Part shown: positions 34,315 to 43,722 of the stretch, in pieces
Position numbering within the stretch: position 1 is the stretch's first letter
Layout of the letters: every line of letters begins with the position of its first letter
Source of the DNA: an uncultured Alistipes sp.
GTDB lineage: Bacteria > Bacteroidota > Bacteroidia > Bacteroidales > Rikenellaceae
DNA: 64,000 bases
NCBI GenBank assembly: GCA_900768045.1
Contig: CAAGBL010000023.1
Span: forward strand, 1-64,000
Direction of reading: 5' to 3'
Made by a program: the position numbers and the translations under genes
Notes under the pieces: generated by a model
What the model saw: only the letters and a program-made list of their open reading frames with translations
Databases searched by the model: none
Told to the model about the DNA's origin: nothing

Positions 34315-35349
34315 ATGCGAAAATTTTTTATCATACTACTGCTTTTGATTCTTGTTGGCGGCGGTGCTGCGGCATACGCCCTATACCAGATGTTTTATGG
34401 TGCTGCGGTGCCCGAGGAGTTCTCAGTGCGTATTACTCCACGCACCGATTATGAACTTATTGTAGAAAAAGTAAAGCAAAATAGTAAGTATAATCGTGCT
34501 TTTGAGTTCTATGCAGACTATCTCGATTTGAAGAATACATTCCGCACAGGAACATTTGTCATCGAGAAGGATATGTCCGTAATGACCATTGTGCGCACGC
34601 TAAAGTATGGCGAGAGCAAGACTTTGCGCCTTACAATAAATAATGCTCGTACGCCCGAGGCTTTAGCTAAGAAGATTGCAGCGAGGTCGCATATCACTGA
34701 GGAGGAGATGCTTAGTACGTTGCGTGATGAGAGGCTAATTGCTGAGCTTGGCTTCAGATCTGCGGAGGAGATGTTCTCTATATTTTTGCCTAATACTTAT
34801 GAGGTGCCATGCGATATCTCTCCTCGTGATCTTGTTCTAAAGTTCAAGGCAGAGTCGGACAAGTATTGGTCGTCGCCAGTGCGTCAGGAGCAGCTTAAGC
34901 GCTTAGGCTTTACTCAGTTAGAGGCTATGACCTTAGCATCTATCGTCCATGAGGAGACAAATGCCCAGAGCGAGATGGCTCGTATTGCAGGTGTCTATAT
35001 CAATCGTTTGAATAAGGGCATGTTGCTTCAGGCCGATCCTACCGTAAAATATGCTCTTGGCGATCCTTCAGTAAAGCGTATCTTGAAGCGTCATCTTAAG
35101 ATAGAGTCGCCATATAATACCTATATAAATGAGGGACTACCACCAGCGCCTATTGCTATGCCTGATATGGTTGCTATTGAGGCGGTTTTGGAGTATGAGA
35201 AGCACGACTACATATATTTTTGTGCTCGTCCCGAGTTTGATGGAAAACACAACTTTGCTCGAACACATAGGGAGCATGAGGCCAATGCTAAGGCCTACCA
35301 CAACGCTTTGAACGAGCTTGAGAAGAGGAAAAAACAGAAAAAGAATTAG
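34315..35349 (+). CDS. mltG: endolytic murein transglycosylase MltG
   Basis: 344 aa from the ATG at 34315; an open frame upstream runs antisense to the SRP RNA and is not coding. MltG cleaves nascent glycan strands and sets their length. An N-terminal membrane anchor (FFIILLLLILVGGGAAAYAL) precedes the YceG-like domain: EEMFSIFLPNTYEVP, the catalytic-region LASIVHEETNAQSEMARIAG, and the conserved GMLLQADPTVKYALG and INEGLPPAPIAMP. Downstream are DUF4199, a glycosyltransferase and DUF4293. Confidence 0.94.
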   Translation: MRKFFIILLLLILVGGGAAAYALYQMFYGAAVPEEFSVRITPRTDYELIVEKVKQNSKYNRAFEFYADYLDLKNTFRTGTFVIEKDMSVMTIVRTLKYGESKTLRLTINNARTPEALAKKIAARSHITEEEMLSTLRDERLIAELGFRSAEEMFSIFLPNTYEVPCDISPRDLVLKFKAESDKYWSSPVRQEQLKRLGFTQLEAMTLASIVHEETNAQSEMARIAGVYINRLNKGMLLQADPTVKYALGDPSVKRILKRHLKIESPYNTYINEGLPPAPIAMPDMVAIEAVLEYEKHDYIYFCARPEFDGKHNFARTHREHEANAKAYHNALNELEKRKKQKKN

Positions 35350-35355
35350 TAATAT

Positions 35356-35922
35356 ATGTTTGGAAAATCATTTTGGCAGGGGGTGCTACGTGACGGTGCC
35401 GTGCTTGGTCTTGTGATGGCAGCATCACATGTGTTTGAGAGTTTTATGCTCTATGGCAATATGGCTTTGGGTAAAGTGTCGCTCATTATTACTATTGAGA
35501 TGCTTGCCGTAGCAATATTTTTTGTCTGGTATTTGTATCGTTCGGCTAAGCGTCGCTCTATGGAGATGGCCCCAGAGCAGGGATTTCCATATAGCGTAGC
35601 TCTATCATACATTTTTATACTCTCTATTCTTGCCGGTGTTCTTGTTGGCTTTAGTCAGATAATATATGTAGGTGCTATCGGTGGCTACGGTGTATATATC
35701 GAGGGTATAATTTCTCGCTATGAAGATATGGCAAGCCTTATGCCTGTCGATGACTCGATGTTCGATCAGCTCATCGATCAGCTAAGCGCTTCTGAGAAGC
35801 CTACCGTTATTCAGACTATTATCTCGTCTGTAAATAACTATGTTATCTTTGGCTGTATAATAGGCCTTATCGTTGCTGGCATTGTACGTCGTGAGCCTCA
35901 TAAAAACACCTTTGAAGAGTAA
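35356..35922 (+). CDS. DUF4199 family membrane protein
   Basis: 188 aa with four hydrophobic segments (DGAVLGLVMAASHVFESFML; LIITIEMLAVAIFFVWYLY; YIFILSILAGVLVGFSQIIY; YVIFGCIIGLIVAGIV). The pattern and the EQGFPYSVALSYIFIL segment match DUF4199, a Bacteroidota membrane family of unknown function usually encoded next to a GT2 glycosyltransferase, as here (3 bp before it). A role in lipid or glycan export is only a guess from context. Confidence 0.82.
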   Translation: MFGKSFWQGVLRDGAVLGLVMAASHVFESFMLYGNMALGKVSLIITIEMLAVAIFFVWYLYRSAKRRSMEMAPEQGFPYSVALSYIFILSILAGVLVGFSQIIYVGAIGGYGVYIEGIISRYEDMASLMPVDDSMFDQLIDQLSASEKPTVIQTIISSVNNYVIFGCIIGLIVAGIVRREPHKNTFEE

Positions 35923-35925
35923 ACT

Positions 35926-36873
35926 ATGGAGCAGAATTTAGATATATCTGTTGTTGTCCCTCTATACAACGAGGAGGAGTCATTGCCCGAGCTTGTCGAG
36001 TGGATTGATAGGGTAGCTCGCACCAATAATCTTAGCTACGAGATTATCATGGTCGACGACGGCTCTACAGACCGTTCGTGGGCTGTCGTCGAGGAGCTTA
36101 AGGCTAAGTATTCAACAATTCGTGGCATGAGTTTTATGCGCAACTATGGTAAGTCAGCAGCGCTATATTGCGGTTTCGATATGGCACGTGGCGAGGTGGT
36201 CTTTACCATGGATGCCGACCTTCAGGATTCGCCAGACGAGATTCCCGAGATGCGTCGCATGATTTTGGAGGAGGGCTACGATATTGTTTCGGGCTGGAAG
36301 CGTAAGCGCCACGATCCTATTAGCAAGCGCTGGCCAAGTAAGTTCTTCAACTTCACTGCTCGCCTAATGTCAGGCATCAAGCTCCACGATTTTAACTGCG
36401 GACTTAAGGCCTATCGTCGTAAGGTCGTGAAGTCTGTTGAGGTCTATGGCGAGATGCATAGATATATCCCGATCTTGGCTAAGCATGCAGGCTTTAAGCG
36501 TATTGGCGAGAAGGTTGTTGAGCACCACGAGAGAAAGTATGGTAAGTCGAAGTTCGGCTTGGAGCGTATGTTAAAGGGCTATCTCGACCTTATCTCTGTC
36601 TCGTTTATGTCGCACTTTGGTCGCTCGCCAATGTATCTCTTTGGAGGTCTTGGTACGCTGATGTTCCTGTTTGGCTTTGGTGCTGTGGTATGGATTATTG
36701 TCGAGAAGTTTGTGGCAAGCCGTCCGCTCACGAATCAGCCATTGTTCTATCTGAGCCTTGTGGCGATACTCCTTGGTGCTATGCTCTTCCTTGCAGGCTT
36801 CCTTGGCGAGTTAATTAATCGCCGCTCGGTAGATAGGAATAAATATCTCATTGATAAGCAACTTAACGAATAA
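35926..36873 (+). CDS. family 2 glycosyltransferase (DPM1/GtrB-like)
   Basis: 315 aa. GT-A fold with SVVVPLYNEEESLPELVEW, DDGSTDRSW and the metal-binding MDADLQDSPDEIPEM, followed by FNCGLKAYRR. Two C-terminal membrane helices (about 235-262 and 275-300) make it a membrane-bound polyprenyl-phosphate sugar transferase of the DPM1/GtrB class. It likely charges undecaprenyl phosphate with a hexose for envelope glycans. It is in an operon with DUF4199 (3 bp upstream) and DUF4293. Confidence 0.92.
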   Translation: MEQNLDISVVVPLYNEEESLPELVEWIDRVARTNNLSYEIIMVDDGSTDRSWAVVEELKAKYSTIRGMSFMRNYGKSAALYCGFDMARGEVVFTMDADLQDSPDEIPEMRRMILEEGYDIVSGWKRKRHDPISKRWPSKFFNFTARLMSGIKLHDFNCGLKAYRRKVVKSVEVYGEMHRYIPILAKHAGFKRIGEKVVEHHERKYGKSKFGLERMLKGYLDLISVSFMSHFGRSPMYLFGGLGTLMFLFGFGAVVWIIVEKFVASRPLTNQPLFYLSLVAILLGAMLFLAGFLGELINRRSVDRNKYLIDKQLNE

Positions 36874-36887
36874 TAAATAACTAAATT

Positions 36888-37346
36888 ATGATACAACGTA
36901 TTCAGTCACTCTATCTTTTGTTGGCTTCGGCCTTCATGTCGCTAACACTATTTATGCCCATTGCAACCTTTGTTGTTGATGGACAAACTTATGAGCTTAC
37001 CGCATTCTCGCTCACATGTGGCGAGATCTCTCAGTCTACTATTTGGTTAGGTATTATCCTTGCGATTGCCACTGCACTACCACTAATCACAATCTTTCTG
37101 TTTAAGAAGCGCACATTGCAGATTCGTCTTTGTGCTGTGGAGGTTGTGTTGCTCATTGGCTCATTGGTGCTCGTAGCACTATATTATTGGCTCACATCTC
37201 GTCTGTTCGAGGGCTTGGTTATCGATCATCGCCAGTTTGGCTGGGCAGCACCCATGCCTATTGTTGCTCTTGTGTTAAGCTACCTCGCAAGCCGTGCTAT
37301 ATTTAAGGACGAGGTGCTTGTTCGCTCACTCGACCGTATCAGATAA
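36888..37346 (+). CDS. DUF4293 family membrane protein
   Basis: 152 aa with four membrane segments, starting MIQRIQSLYLLLASAFMSLT, the conserved N-terminus of DUF4293 proteins. A C-terminal segment (YLASRAIFKDEVLVRSLDRI) is also typical of the family. Function unknown. Lies 14 bp after the glycosyltransferase and 12 bp before the P-type ATPase. Confidence 0.85.
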   Translation: MIQRIQSLYLLLASAFMSLTLFMPIATFVVDGQTYELTAFSLTCGEISQSTIWLGIILAIATALPLITIFLFKKRTLQIRLCAVEVVLLIGSLVLVALYYWLTSRLFEGLVIDHRQFGWAAPMPIVALVLSYLASRAIFKDEVLVRSLDRIR

Positions 37347-37358
37347 TAGTCTACGTCT

Positions 37359-40091
37359 ATGTCAATTAAAAGAGATGACTACATCTCCTCGGCACTTCTC
37401 ACGACATCGTCGCAGGTAGAGCATGGACGAGGTAAAAACATCATTCCTCCACCTGAGCGTGAGTCATTGTGGAAGGCATATCTCGAGAAGTTTAAGGATC
37501 CCATTATTATTGTACTCCTTGTAGTCTTTTTCTTCTCGATTGTCGTTGCACTCTACGAGATATTTGTCGTGGGTAAGGGCCTAAACCTCTTGTTAGAACC
37601 CTCGGGAGTGCTTGTTGCTCTACTCCTTGCTACGGGTGTCGGTTTTGTGTTTGAGGTTAAGGCTGGCCGAGAGTTCGATATTCTAAATCAGGTCAAGGAC
37701 TCTCGCCCTGTTAAGGTGCTACGCCGTAGGTATGAGGGCGAGCGTGCCGAGATAATGACAATACCTAAGCAAGATGTTGTTCTCGGCGATATTGTGCGCC
37801 TTGAGAGTGGCGATGAGATTCCTGCTGATGGCTACTTGGTTGATGCTCTTGAGCTGCGTGTCGACGAGTCGAACTTCACGGGCGAGACCTATGCAAATAA
37901 GTATCTCGATGAGGCTAAATTCGATGCTGATGCAACCTATCCTTCAAACTTCTTGCTACGAGGCTCCACTGTCATTGAGGGTGGTGCTACTATGCGAGTG
38001 TCGGCCGTAGGTGTCGACACCGAGGAGGGACGTGGCGTTGCTCGTGCAAGTGAGGGTAGTGATGTTGAAACTCCTCTTAATTCACAGCTTGCGCAGTTGG
38101 GTAGGTGGATATCTACTGCAAGTTTTATCATCGCCTCGCTTATTATCGTTGGGCGTATTATTTCATTTATCTTCTTCTCTCCAACGCCTATCTCAGAATA
38201 TTCGTTCGTTGAGATTGCCGAGTTCGCTTTGGCCTCGGTTATGATTGCCGTAACACTTATTGTTGTGGCTGTTCCCGAGGGCTTGCCTATGAGTATTACT
38301 GTTAGCTTGGCACTTAGCATGCGCCGTATGCTCAAGGAGAAGAGCCTTGTGCGTAAGTTGCATGCGTGCGAGACGATGGGTGCTGCAACGGTAATATGCA
38401 CCGATAAGACGGGTACTCTTACAAAGAATCGTATGACCGTCGTTGAAAATATGCTCCTTGGCGACTCTTATGATGAGGTGTTTAGCTGCTCTATGGCTGT
38501 TAACTCCACAGCTGAGCTTGGCCTTGACGATGGCCGTGAGGTGGTTATTGGCAATCCTACCGAAGGAGCTCTTTTGCAATGGCTTAAGTCTAAGGGTGTT
38601 GACTATCGTGAGTTGCGTGATGGGTATGTTGTTGTTGAGCAGCAGCCATTCTCAACTGAGACAAAGTATATGTCGTCGCTTGTCGAGGATAAGACTTCGG
38701 GCAAGATGTTGCGCCTTGTAAAGGGTGCTCCCGAGATAGTTATGGCTATGTGCTCGAAGATTGCGGGCGATGTTTCTCGTGAGGCTGTAGAGCAGAGGCT
38801 TCTTGAATACCAAAATGCAGCTATGCGTACTCTTGGCTTTGCTGTGCAGATTGGTGATAGCGAGGAGCTTACGTTTATTGGAATTGTCGGTATTGCCGAT
38901 CCTATACGTGATGATGTCCGTGAGGCGATAGATACTGTAATGACCAAGGCGGGTGTACGTGTGATTATCGTTACTGGCGACACCCCAGGTACTGCTGCCG
39001 AGATTGGTCGTCAGCTTGGCCTTGTTACTGATGGCGCAGGCGAGATTATCACGGGCCCTGAGTTCGCACGCCTTAGTGATGATGAAGCACGTGAACTGCT
39101 TCGTGATAAGCGCCTTAAGATTATTGCCCGTGCTCGTCCTGACGATAAGGCTCGTCTTGTGATGTTGTTGCAGGATAATGGTGAGGTAGTTGCTGTTACT
39201 GGCGATGGCACGAACGATGCCCCAGCACTTAGCAAGGCGCAGGTGGGCTTGTCGATGGGCGATGGCACGTCGAGAGCTAAGGAGGCGAGTGACATTACCA
39301 TTATCGACAACTCGTTTGCAAGCATCAATAAGGCTATCATGTGGGGTAGGTCGCTCTATCTCAACATTCGCCGATTTATCATCTTCCAGATGACTATCAA
39401 CCTCTCGGCATGTCTTATCGTGCTGTTTGGTGCATTTGTGGGCTTGGAGTCGCCTCTCACTGTGACGCAGATGCTCTGGGTAAACCTCATAATGGATACC
39501 TTTGCAGCTATGGCACTCTCGTCGCTGCCAGCAGATAGGGGTGTTCTCAACGAGCCACCACGCAACCCACATAGCCACATCATAAACCGCCCAATGCTGT
39601 GGCGCATTGTAGGTCTTGGCTTAGCCTTCTTTGTTGTGTTGGTTGGTTTGTGGCAGTTGTTGCACCATGCCGATATTCTGAGTGTTTCGGATATTTTACG
39701 TGGCGAAACTATGCGTCAGTTTATTGCTGACTTCGGTGCCGGAAGCGATTCGACGGACGTGTTAACACGCTATGAACTTGGCGTATTCTTCTCGATATTT
39801 GTGGTAATGCAGTTCTGGAATATGTTCAATGCCAAGTATTTCCACTCAGATCGTAGCCTCTTGCTCGACATCGTGGATTTAGTGCGCCGTCCAGCAGTTG
39901 TCAAGGAGTCGTATAGCCTCTACTTTGTGCTTATTGCCCTTGTGATTTTGTTAGGCCAGATGCTTATCGTGAACTTTGCGGGAGATCTGTTTGGCGTTGC
40001 ACCACTACCATTTAACGACTGGGTGTGGATATTGTTGCTAACCTCACCAATTCTATTTATTCCCGATATTTTGCGACTCGTGCGTCGCTAA
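37359..40091 (+). CDS. calcium-type P-type ATPase (PMCA/SERCA class)
   Basis: 910 aa P2-type cation pump. Phosphorylation motif ICTDKTGTLTKNRM, actuator motif ESNFTGETY (TGES-like with Thr for Ser), TM4 ion-binding VAVPEGLPMSI, hinge VTGDGTNDAPAL and KGAPE for nucleotide binding. The PEGLP sequence in TM4 marks Ca2+ (or Mn2+) ATPases rather than heavy-metal pumps. About ten TM helices. It likely exports Ca2+. Terminal gene of the mltG-DUF4199-GT2-DUF4293 run; convergent with the PfpI gene 1 bp away. Confidence 0.93.
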   Translation: MSIKRDDYISSALLTTSSQVEHGRGKNIIPPPERESLWKAYLEKFKDPIIIVLLVVFFFSIVVALYEIFVVGKGLNLLLEPSGVLVALLLATGVGFVFEVKAGREFDILNQVKDSRPVKVLRRRYEGERAEIMTIPKQDVVLGDIVRLESGDEIPADGYLVDALELRVDESNFTGETYANKYLDEAKFDADATYPSNFLLRGSTVIEGGATMRVSAVGVDTEEGRGVARASEGSDVETPLNSQLAQLGRWISTASFIIASLIIVGRIISFIFFSPTPISEYSFVEIAEFALASVMIAVTLIVVAVPEGLPMSITVSLALSMRRMLKEKSLVRKLHACETMGAATVICTDKTGTLTKNRMTVVENMLLGDSYDEVFSCSMAVNSTAELGLDDGREVVIGNPTEGALLQWLKSKGVDYRELRDGYVVVEQQPFSTETKYMSSLVEDKTSGKMLRLVKGAPEIVMAMCSKIAGDVSREAVEQRLLEYQNAAMRTLGFAVQIGDSEELTFIGIVGIADPIRDDVREAIDTVMTKAGVRVIIVTGDTPGTAAEIGRQLGLVTDGAGEIITGPEFARLSDDEARELLRDKRLKIIARARPDDKARLVMLLQDNGEVVAVTGDGTNDAPALSKAQVGLSMGDGTSRAKEASDITIIDNSFASINKAIMWGRSLYLNIRRFIIFQMTINLSACLIVLFGAFVGLESPLTVTQMLWVNLIMDTFAAMALSSLPADRGVLNEPPRNPHSHIINRPMLWRIVGLGLAFFVVLVGLWQLLHHADILSVSDILRGETMRQFIADFGAGSDSTDVLTRYELGVFFSIFVVMQFWNMFNAKYFHSDRSLLLDIVDLVRRPAVVKESYSLYFVLIALVILLGQMLIVNFAGDLFGVAPLPFNDWVWILLLTSPILFIPDILRLVRR

Positions 40092-40092
40092 G

Positions 40093-40641
40093 TTATAGCT
40101 CCATGCCTTGTTTGGTACGTGACAGAGTCTCGCTATCGACAAGGCATTTTGCTATCTCAATGCCAAAAGCAATGGAGTGTCCAGCACCTGCAGCCGTCAA
40201 TATATTATCGTCTTTGACAACGCTTTGCTTAATGAGGTTGTAACCCTCCATCTCTGCAACAACGGAGCTGTGGCAAGTAATCTGTTTACCTCGTGCAACA
40301 TTAGCATAGGCAAGCACCGTTGGCGCTCCACATATTGCAGCTATGAGCTTGTTCTGCTTGAAATACTCCGTAACAACGCTACGCACATCGCTACTTTGAC
40401 GTAGATTTATATAGCCAGGATTGCCTCCAGGAAGAATCAATACATCGCCATCACAGAGGTTGGCGTTGTTGATGTTTATGTCGCAATGGAGCGTGGCGTG
40501 CCCATGTGATGATGTGATGTCGAGTGACTCTCCTATAGCAACCTTCACTACCTCGACGCCTGCACGCTTAAGTATGTCAATGGGAGCCAGAGCCTCGATA
40601 ACCTCAAAGCCCTCGGCTAATAGAATATAGGCCTTTTTCAT
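40093..40641 (-). CDS. DJ-1/PfpI family protein
   Basis: 182 aa. Class I glutamine amidotransferase-like fold of the DJ-1/ThiJ type: KKAYILLAEGFEVIEALAP with the conserved Glu, then GDVLILPGGNPGY, and the nucleophile elbow IAAICGAPTVLA with the reactive Cys. C-terminal TAAGAGHSIAFGIEIAKCLV is typical. Members are deglycases, chaperones or redox sensors; the exact role is uncertain. It follows aroB directly (1 bp overlap-free junction) on the minus strand and is probably co-transcribed with it. Confidence 0.92.
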   Translation of the reverse strand: MKKAYILLAEGFEVIEALAPIDILKRAGVEVVKVAIGESLDITSSHGHATLHCDININNANLCDGDVLILPGGNPGYINLRQSSDVRSVVTEYFKQNKLIAAICGAPTVLAYANVARGKQITCHSSVVAEMEGYNLIKQSVVKDDNILTAAGAGHSIAFGIEIAKCLVDSETLSRTKQGMEL

Positions 40642-41667
40642 CTACTTTAGCAAATTAAAAGTGCGTTCCACCTCGCCGAACGACATCTCCACGATGCGGC
40701 AGCTACCAATGCTCTCGGGGAGCACCAATCGTAATATGTTGTCGCTCTTCTTCTTGTCGTATCTAATTTCACGTAGCATATCGCTTATCGACACGGGTAA
40801 GTCGAGCGAGAAGCCAATCCTCTCGAGGAGGTTATCAATGCGTAGCATATCCTCCGAGCTTATGATGTCGAGAGAGTTTGATATGTGTGATATTTTAGAT
40901 AAGCCTACAGCTACTGCCTCGCCATGGTTTAGCTTGCGACTACACTTCTCAATGGCATGTGCTATGGTGTGTCCAAGGTTTAGTACTCGGCGAATGCCCT
41001 TCTCGCACTCGTCACGGTCGACAATGTCAGCCTTAAGGCGTATCGAGTCGAGTACTATGCGTTGCATGATATCGGTGTTGTGGTAGCAGTCACAGCTTAT
41101 GTTGCTCTCGATAAACTGGAATAACTCGGCATTACCAATTATTGCCATCTTAACAACCTCGCCCATGCCAGCACGTAGCTCACGAAGAGGTAGTGTGTGT
41201 AAAAAATCCACATCTGAAATCACGAATGATGGTTGAGCAAATGTGCCCACCATGTTTTTGTAGCTGAGGATGTTAACGCCATTTTTGCCACCTACCGAGG
41301 CATCCACCTGAGCAAGCAACGTCGTTGCCACAAAGCCGAAGTCCATGCCTCGCATATAGGTTGTTGCCACAAATCCTGTGATGTCGGTGACAATGCCACC
41401 GCCAATGCCCACAAGGAGGGTAGAGCGGTCGGCACCCATCTCCATAAGTTGAGTGTAGATGTTTTGTACCGTCACAAGGTTTTTGTTTCCTTCGCCATGG
41501 CCAATTATTATATGCTCATATTTGGCAACGATATGGTGGTATAGGCGGTCGATGTTGGCATCAGTAATTACAATCACTCGCCTATTTTGCGTAAAGCGCT
41601 TTAGGCCCTCGTCAACACGTCCTACAAAGATCTCGGATTTCTGCTTTATGGAGATAGTTGTGCTCAT
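40642..41667 (-). CDS. aroB: 3-dehydroquinate synthase
   Basis: Second step of the shikimate pathway: DAHP to 3-dehydroquinate, with catalytic NAD and a divalent metal. 341 aa with VGIGGGIVTDITGFVATTYMRG for NAD, LLAQVDASVGGKNGVN for substrate, and metal ligands in EVVKMAIIG, LNLGHTIAHAIE and LNHGEAVAVG. A -7 box TATCTTTG (complement of 41740-41747) lies upstream in the spacer shared with the transporter gene. Confidence 0.96.
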   Translation of the reverse strand: MSTTISIKQKSEIFVGRVDEGLKRFTQNRRVIVITDANIDRLYHHIVAKYEHIIIGHGEGNKNLVTVQNIYTQLMEMGADRSTLLVGIGGGIVTDITGFVATTYMRGMDFGFVATTLLAQVDASVGGKNGVNILSYKNMVGTFAQPSFVISDVDFLHTLPLRELRAGMGEVVKMAIIGNAELFQFIESNISCDCYHNTDIMQRIVLDSIRLKADIVDRDECEKGIRRVLNLGHTIAHAIEKCSRKLNHGEAVAVGLSKISHISNSLDIISSEDMLRIDNLLERIGFSLDLPVSISDMLREIRYDKKKSDNILRLVLPESIGSCRIVEMSFGEVERTFNLLK

Positions 41668-41800
41668 TCGTAAGTAAACATTTCGTTTAGTGGTAGGGTA
41701 GCTATGGATTCAAAAATCGCTCCATGTACAACACATAGGCAAAGATAGTGAAAAAAATGACATGTAAATATCCATTACAACTCTTTTCTTATGGATATAG

Positions 41801-41831
41801 TTGCTAATTGTCAAAAAGGTTTATATATTTG
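41801..41831 (+). promoter_or_regulatory. promoter of YidE/AspT-like transporter
   Basis: TTG (41801-41803), 20 bp, TATATTTG (41824-41831), 31 bp before the ATG. Matches the Bacteroidota consensus. Confidence 0.75.
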
Positions 41832-41862
41832 CGCCAGATTAATCACTTCTCAAATTTAAATA

Positions 41863-43554
41863 ATGGATTTTACTTGGCTTAAAACTGTTGTAATGGGCCC
41901 CTCCATTGCACACACGGTCTTTATTCTTGCCTTGGTAATTGCCTCTGGTATTGCCTTGAGCCGAATTAAGATTAAGGGAGTATCGTTCGGTATGACATGG
42001 ATACTCTTTACGGGTATTGTCGCTGGTCATTTTCTCGGCGCTGAGTCTATTCACCACGACACACTTCATTTTATCAAGGAGTTTGGTCTGATTCTCTTTG
42101 TATTCTTCATCGGTTTGCAGGTAGGCCCTGGTTTCTTCTCGTCGCTTAAGAGCGGTGGTCTGAAACTCATCTCGCTTGCTGCGCTTGTGATTTTGCTTGG
42201 AGCTATCACCACCTATGTTATCCACCTTATCACAGGTGAGCCTCTACCAACTATGGTTGGCGTGATGTCGGGTGCTGTGACCAATACCCCAGGTCTCGGT
42301 GCTGCCCAGCAGGCTTTTGCTGATGCGGGTGGTGCTGCCGATAAGGCTTTGGCAGACTCTATTTCATTGGGTTATGCTGTAGCTTATCCATTGGGCGTTA
42401 TCGGTATCATTATGTCGATGATTATCATGCGCTATGTGCTACGCATCGACTTCAAGAAGGAGGACGAAGGCCTTGCTGCTATGAGCAAGGAGACTAATCT
42501 TCCTCACCGCTACTCTGTGGAGTTCACTAACGAGATGCTCGACGGTAAGACCATTGCCATTGCTCACATGCTTATCAATCGTCAGTTTGTGGTGTCACGA
42601 ATCATGCACCGCTCGGGCGAGATTGTTATGGCTGATGGTAACTCGCAACTCTCTATTGGCGACCGTTTGCGTATCATCTGTTCGGAGGAGGATAGCGAGG
42701 CAATCTTGGCATTCTTCGGTAAGCCTATCGAGATGACGGCTGATGAGTGGGGTGCTACAGCTATGCAGTCAACACCTTTGGTGTCACGTCGTATTCTTAT
42801 CACTCGTGAGGATGTCAACGGAAAGACCTTTGCTGACTTGCGCCTACGTACTCGCTACGGTATCAACATCACACGTGTTCATCGTGCAGGTGTCGATTTG
42901 ATCCCTTATCAGGGTATGGAGCTTCAGGTGGGCGATAAGGTTATGGTTGTCGGCCCTGAGGCTGCTGTTGCTGCTGCTGAGAAGGCGTTGGGTAATTCAC
43001 TCAAGAAACTCGACCACCCAAATCTCTTCCCAATATTCATCGGTATTGCACTTGGTGTGTTGCTCGGCTCACTTCCTTTGATGAATGTGCCACAGCCCGT
43101 TAAGCTCGGTTTGGCTGGCGGTCCACTTATCGTAGCAATCCTTATCGGTAGATTTGGCCCTCACTTCAAGATGGTTACATATACCACTATGAGTGCTAAC
43201 CTCATGCTTCGTGAGATTGGTCTTGCTATGTTCCTTGCCGCTGTAGGTATTGGCGCTGGCGACGGCTTTGTTGAGGCAATTATCAATGGTGGTTATAAGT
43301 GGATTGGCTATGGTGTTATTATCACCGTGCTTCCTCTTATTCTCGTGGCACTTCTTGCACGTCTTAAGTTCAAGATTAACTACTATACAATGATGGGACT
43401 TATGTCGGGTGCTATGACCGATCCTCCAGCACTTGGCTTTGCTAACCAGTCGTCAGGTAACGACATGCCAGCTATTGGTTATGCAACAGTATATCCTGTG
43501 GTTATGTTCCTACGAGTGCTCACAGCGCAGTTGATGATGCTCATGGCACTTTAG
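41863..43554 (+). CDS. YidE/AspT-family transporter with two RCK_C domains
   Basis: 563 aa. Two homologous membrane halves, each with a GxMTxxPxLGxA motif (MSGAVTNTPGLGAAQQA near 140; MSGAMTDPPALGFANQS near 525), flanking two cytoplasmic RCK_C (TrkA-C) domains (about 205-375). This is the AspT/YidE architecture of aspartate:alanine exchanger-like antiporters. The substrate is unknown; dicarboxylate/amino acid exchange is plausible. Single gene with its own promoter and a hairpin terminator. Confidence 0.9.
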   Translation: MDFTWLKTVVMGPSIAHTVFILALVIASGIALSRIKIKGVSFGMTWILFTGIVAGHFLGAESIHHDTLHFIKEFGLILFVFFIGLQVGPGFFSSLKSGGLKLISLAALVILLGAITTYVIHLITGEPLPTMVGVMSGAVTNTPGLGAAQQAFADAGGAADKALADSISLGYAVAYPLGVIGIIMSMIIMRYVLRIDFKKEDEGLAAMSKETNLPHRYSVEFTNEMLDGKTIAIAHMLINRQFVVSRIMHRSGEIVMADGNSQLSIGDRLRIICSEEDSEAILAFFGKPIEMTADEWGATAMQSTPLVSRRILITREDVNGKTFADLRLRTRYGINITRVHRAGVDLIPYQGMELQVGDKVMVVGPEAAVAAAEKALGNSLKKLDHPNLFPIFIGIALGVLLGSLPLMNVPQPVKLGLAGGPLIVAILIGRFGPHFKMVTYTTMSANLMLREIGLAMFLAAVGIGAGDGFVEAIINGGYKWIGYGVIITVLPLILVALLARLKFKINYYTMMGLMSGAMTDPPALGFANQSSGNDMPAIGYATVYPVVMFLRVLTAQLMMLMAL

Positions 43555-43579
43555 GCTTTTAGCCCCACTTCGCCATTAT

Positions 43580-43610
43580 GGGCTGACTGAAATTTTACTT
43601 CAGTCGGCCC
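43580..43610 (+). terminator. terminator after YidE-like gene
   Basis: GGGCTGACTGAA pairs with TTCAGTCGGCCC (one G-T pair), followed after ATATG by five Ts. Confidence 0.7.
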
Positions 43611-43722
43611 ATATGTTTTTAAAGGTTTGACTTTAATAAAAATATCGATATATTTTTCGCTATTTGATGAATTTTGCATACCTTTGTTAAATTAAGTGAA
43701 ATATTAACTGATTGAAGATATT

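Noticed and set aside
37359..40091. Functional link between the Ca2+ ATPase and the RyR/CASTOR-like cassette
   Set aside because: They are more than 20 kb apart, in different operons with unrelated neighbours; a shared calcium theme is not enough evidence.
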